Source: an uncultured Fusobacterium sp. (GTDB taxonomy: Bacteria; Fusobacteriota; Fusobacteriia; Fusobacteriales; Fusobacteriaceae). Taken from it: DNA of 7,320 nt. The stretch covers positions 1 through 7,320 of the forward strand of contig UQXM01000092.1 of NCBI GenBank assembly GCA_900545035.1, given 5' to 3'. The translations under genes were made by a program, and so were the position numbers. The notes beneath the pieces were generated by a model that made no database searches, was not told the origin of the DNA, and worked only from the letters and a program-made list of their open reading frames with translations. This document shows positions 6,577 to 7,320 of this stretch, piece by piece (within the stretch, counting starts at the first letter, position 1; each line of letters starts with the position of its first letter).

Positions 6577-7221
6577 TTATGGAAGAACTTCAATAGTTAC
6601 TCTTCTGTTCATCTCTCTTCCTGCTGCTGTTTCATTTGAAGCTACAGGCATATCAGGTCCCATTCCAAGAGCATTCATTCTTTCAGGAGAAACTCCCTGA
6701 GCAATCAGATAGTTTCTTACACTGTATGCTCTTTGCTGAGAAAGGTTAAGGTTGTAATTATATGAACCTGTATTGTCAGTATATCCCACAATTCTTATTT
6801 TTGAACCAGGATAGTTGTTAAGAACATATGCAATAGAGTTCAAAGGTCTTGCAAATTCAGGTTTAATTTGAGCCTGATTTGTTTTGAATGTAAGTCCTCC
6901 GGGAAGAGTAAGCAGAATAGAATTTCCTGTATTAACTATTCCCACTCCTGAATTAGCCAGAACACTTCTGAATTCATTTTCCTGTCTTTGCATAGAAGAA
7001 CCTACCGCAGTACCAAGAAGAGCACCTACACCGGCTCCTATAAGAGTTCCTTTAGTATCTCCTCCTATTACTTGTCCTGCAAGAGCTCCTGCAGCGGCTC
7101 CGCCCAAAGCTCCTCCTGCTGTATATGATGTAGACCCTTCAGGTCTTACAAATCCACTTGAACAACCTGTTAAAATCGTAGAAGCAAGAAGAAAACCGAC
7201 CATTATTTTTTTTGTTTCCAT
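6577..7221 (-). CDS. OmpA-family lipoprotein with glycine zipper (YiaD-like)
   Basis: This is an envelope lipoprotein that probably tethers the outer membrane to the cell wall. Of its 214 residues, 1-19 are a lipoprotein signal peptide with lipobox LTGC and acylated Cys20. Ser at +2 is compatible with outer-membrane sorting. Residues 36-74 form a glycine-zipper segment rich in GxxxG/AxxxG, with alternating G and A as in YiaD/SlyB-type proteins. Residues about 101-214 are an OmpA C-terminal peptidoglycan-binding domain: GYTDNTG (146-152), NLSQQRAYSVRNYL (159-172) and ASNETAAGREMNRRVTI. Asp149 and Arg164 keep the 15-residue spacing of the diaminopimelate-binding Asp271/Arg286 pair in A. baumannii OmpA. 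AGGAGG on the minus strand (7236-7231) lies 9 bases before the ATG. The gene shows the organism is a diderm. No partner gene is visible, and the upstream neighbour lies outside the window. Confidence 0.92.
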   Translation of the reverse strand: METKKIMVGFLLASTILTGCSSGFVRPEGSTSYTAGGALGGAAAGALAGQVIGGDTKGTLIGAGVGALLGTAVGSSMQRQENEFRSVLANSGVGIVNTGNSILLTLPGGLTFKTNQAQIKPEFARPLNSIAYVLNNYPGSKIRIVGYTDNTGSYNYNLNLSQQRAYSVRNYLIAQGVSPERMNALGMGPDMPVASNETAAGREMNRRVTIEVLP

Positions 7222-7235
7222 AATGTATTACCTCC

Positions 7236-7314
7236 TGTGATAAAAAATTTTTAAAAATTTATGAAAAATTTAAAAATATTTTTATTAAATTTTTTATATT
7301 TTTATTTTATCACA
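7236..7314 (-). promoter_or_regulatory. AT-rich leader of the lipoprotein gene with a 10-bp dyad touching the ribosome site
   Basis: TGTGATAAAA (7236-7245) and TTTTATCACA (7305-7314) are perfect inverted copies 59 bases apart. The proximal arm shares its end base with the minus-strand AGGAGG. The DNA between is nearly pure A/T and contains further palindromes, for example the 16-bp 7245-7260. In mRNA the arms would form a stem whose base adjoins the ribosome site; as DNA they could be paired protein sites. No clear -35/-10 pair was identified on the minus strand, and the promoter may lie at or beyond 7320. Confidence 0.4.
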
Positions 7315-7320
7315 CATATA

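Noticed and set aside
6884..7240. 118-codon + strand frame opposite the lipoprotein gene
   Set aside because: It is the antisense of the glycine zipper and signal peptide, and its proline/alanine-rich product is the expected shadow of Gly/Ala-rich codons.

Overview
The base composition is low-GC (AT-rich spacers, AGA/GGA/GAA/TTA-type codons), with strong AGGAGG ribosome sites. Clostridia-type acyl-CoA/Etf genes sit beside an OmpA-family outer-membrane lipoprotein. This combination points to a diderm anaerobe of the Fusobacteriota (Fusobacterium/Leptotrichia/Sebaldella-like). That placement is inferred from gene content and style; no marker gene confirms it.

Layout. Positions 1-340 are an AT-rich intergenic region. 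It holds a good sigma-70-type promoter (202-230) with an inverted repeat lying across its spacer, and a second 19-bp dyad upstream. At 341-4729 four genes run on the + strand: acetyl-CoA acetyltransferase (thiolase), a short-chain acyl-CoA (butyryl-CoA) dehydrogenase, and the beta and alpha subunits of its electron-transfer flavoprotein. A 150-bp gap with two hairpins separates the thiolase from bcd-etfB-etfA. A textbook intrinsic terminator (4751-4777) closes the block. At 4807-5493 lies an AlkD-type DNA alkylation repair gene broken by one in-frame TAG, with the reading frame otherwise intact. After a 227-bp spacer with a near-consensus promoter (5641-5669) comes a YjjG-type HAD nucleotidase (5721-6407). 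It converges on a minus-strand OmpA/glycine-zipper lipoprotein gene (6577-7221). The space between these two genes holds a nested inverted repeat, probably a bidirectional terminator.

How the genes work together. Thiolase joins two acetyl-CoA into acetoacetyl-CoA. Bcd with EtfAB reduces crotonyl-CoA to butyryl-CoA and, in relatives, couples this to ferredoxin reduction by electron bifurcation. The two middle steps (3-hydroxybutyryl-CoA dehydrogenase and crotonase) are not in this window. The remaining genes are housekeeping (nucleotide clean-up, DNA repair, envelope) with no evident link to the pathway.

I found no mobile element, CRISPR array, RNA gene or clearly novel multigene system. The points most worth a second look are the promoter-embedded dyad, the interrupted repair gene, the nested repeat between the convergent genes, and the dyad that abuts the ompA ribosome site.
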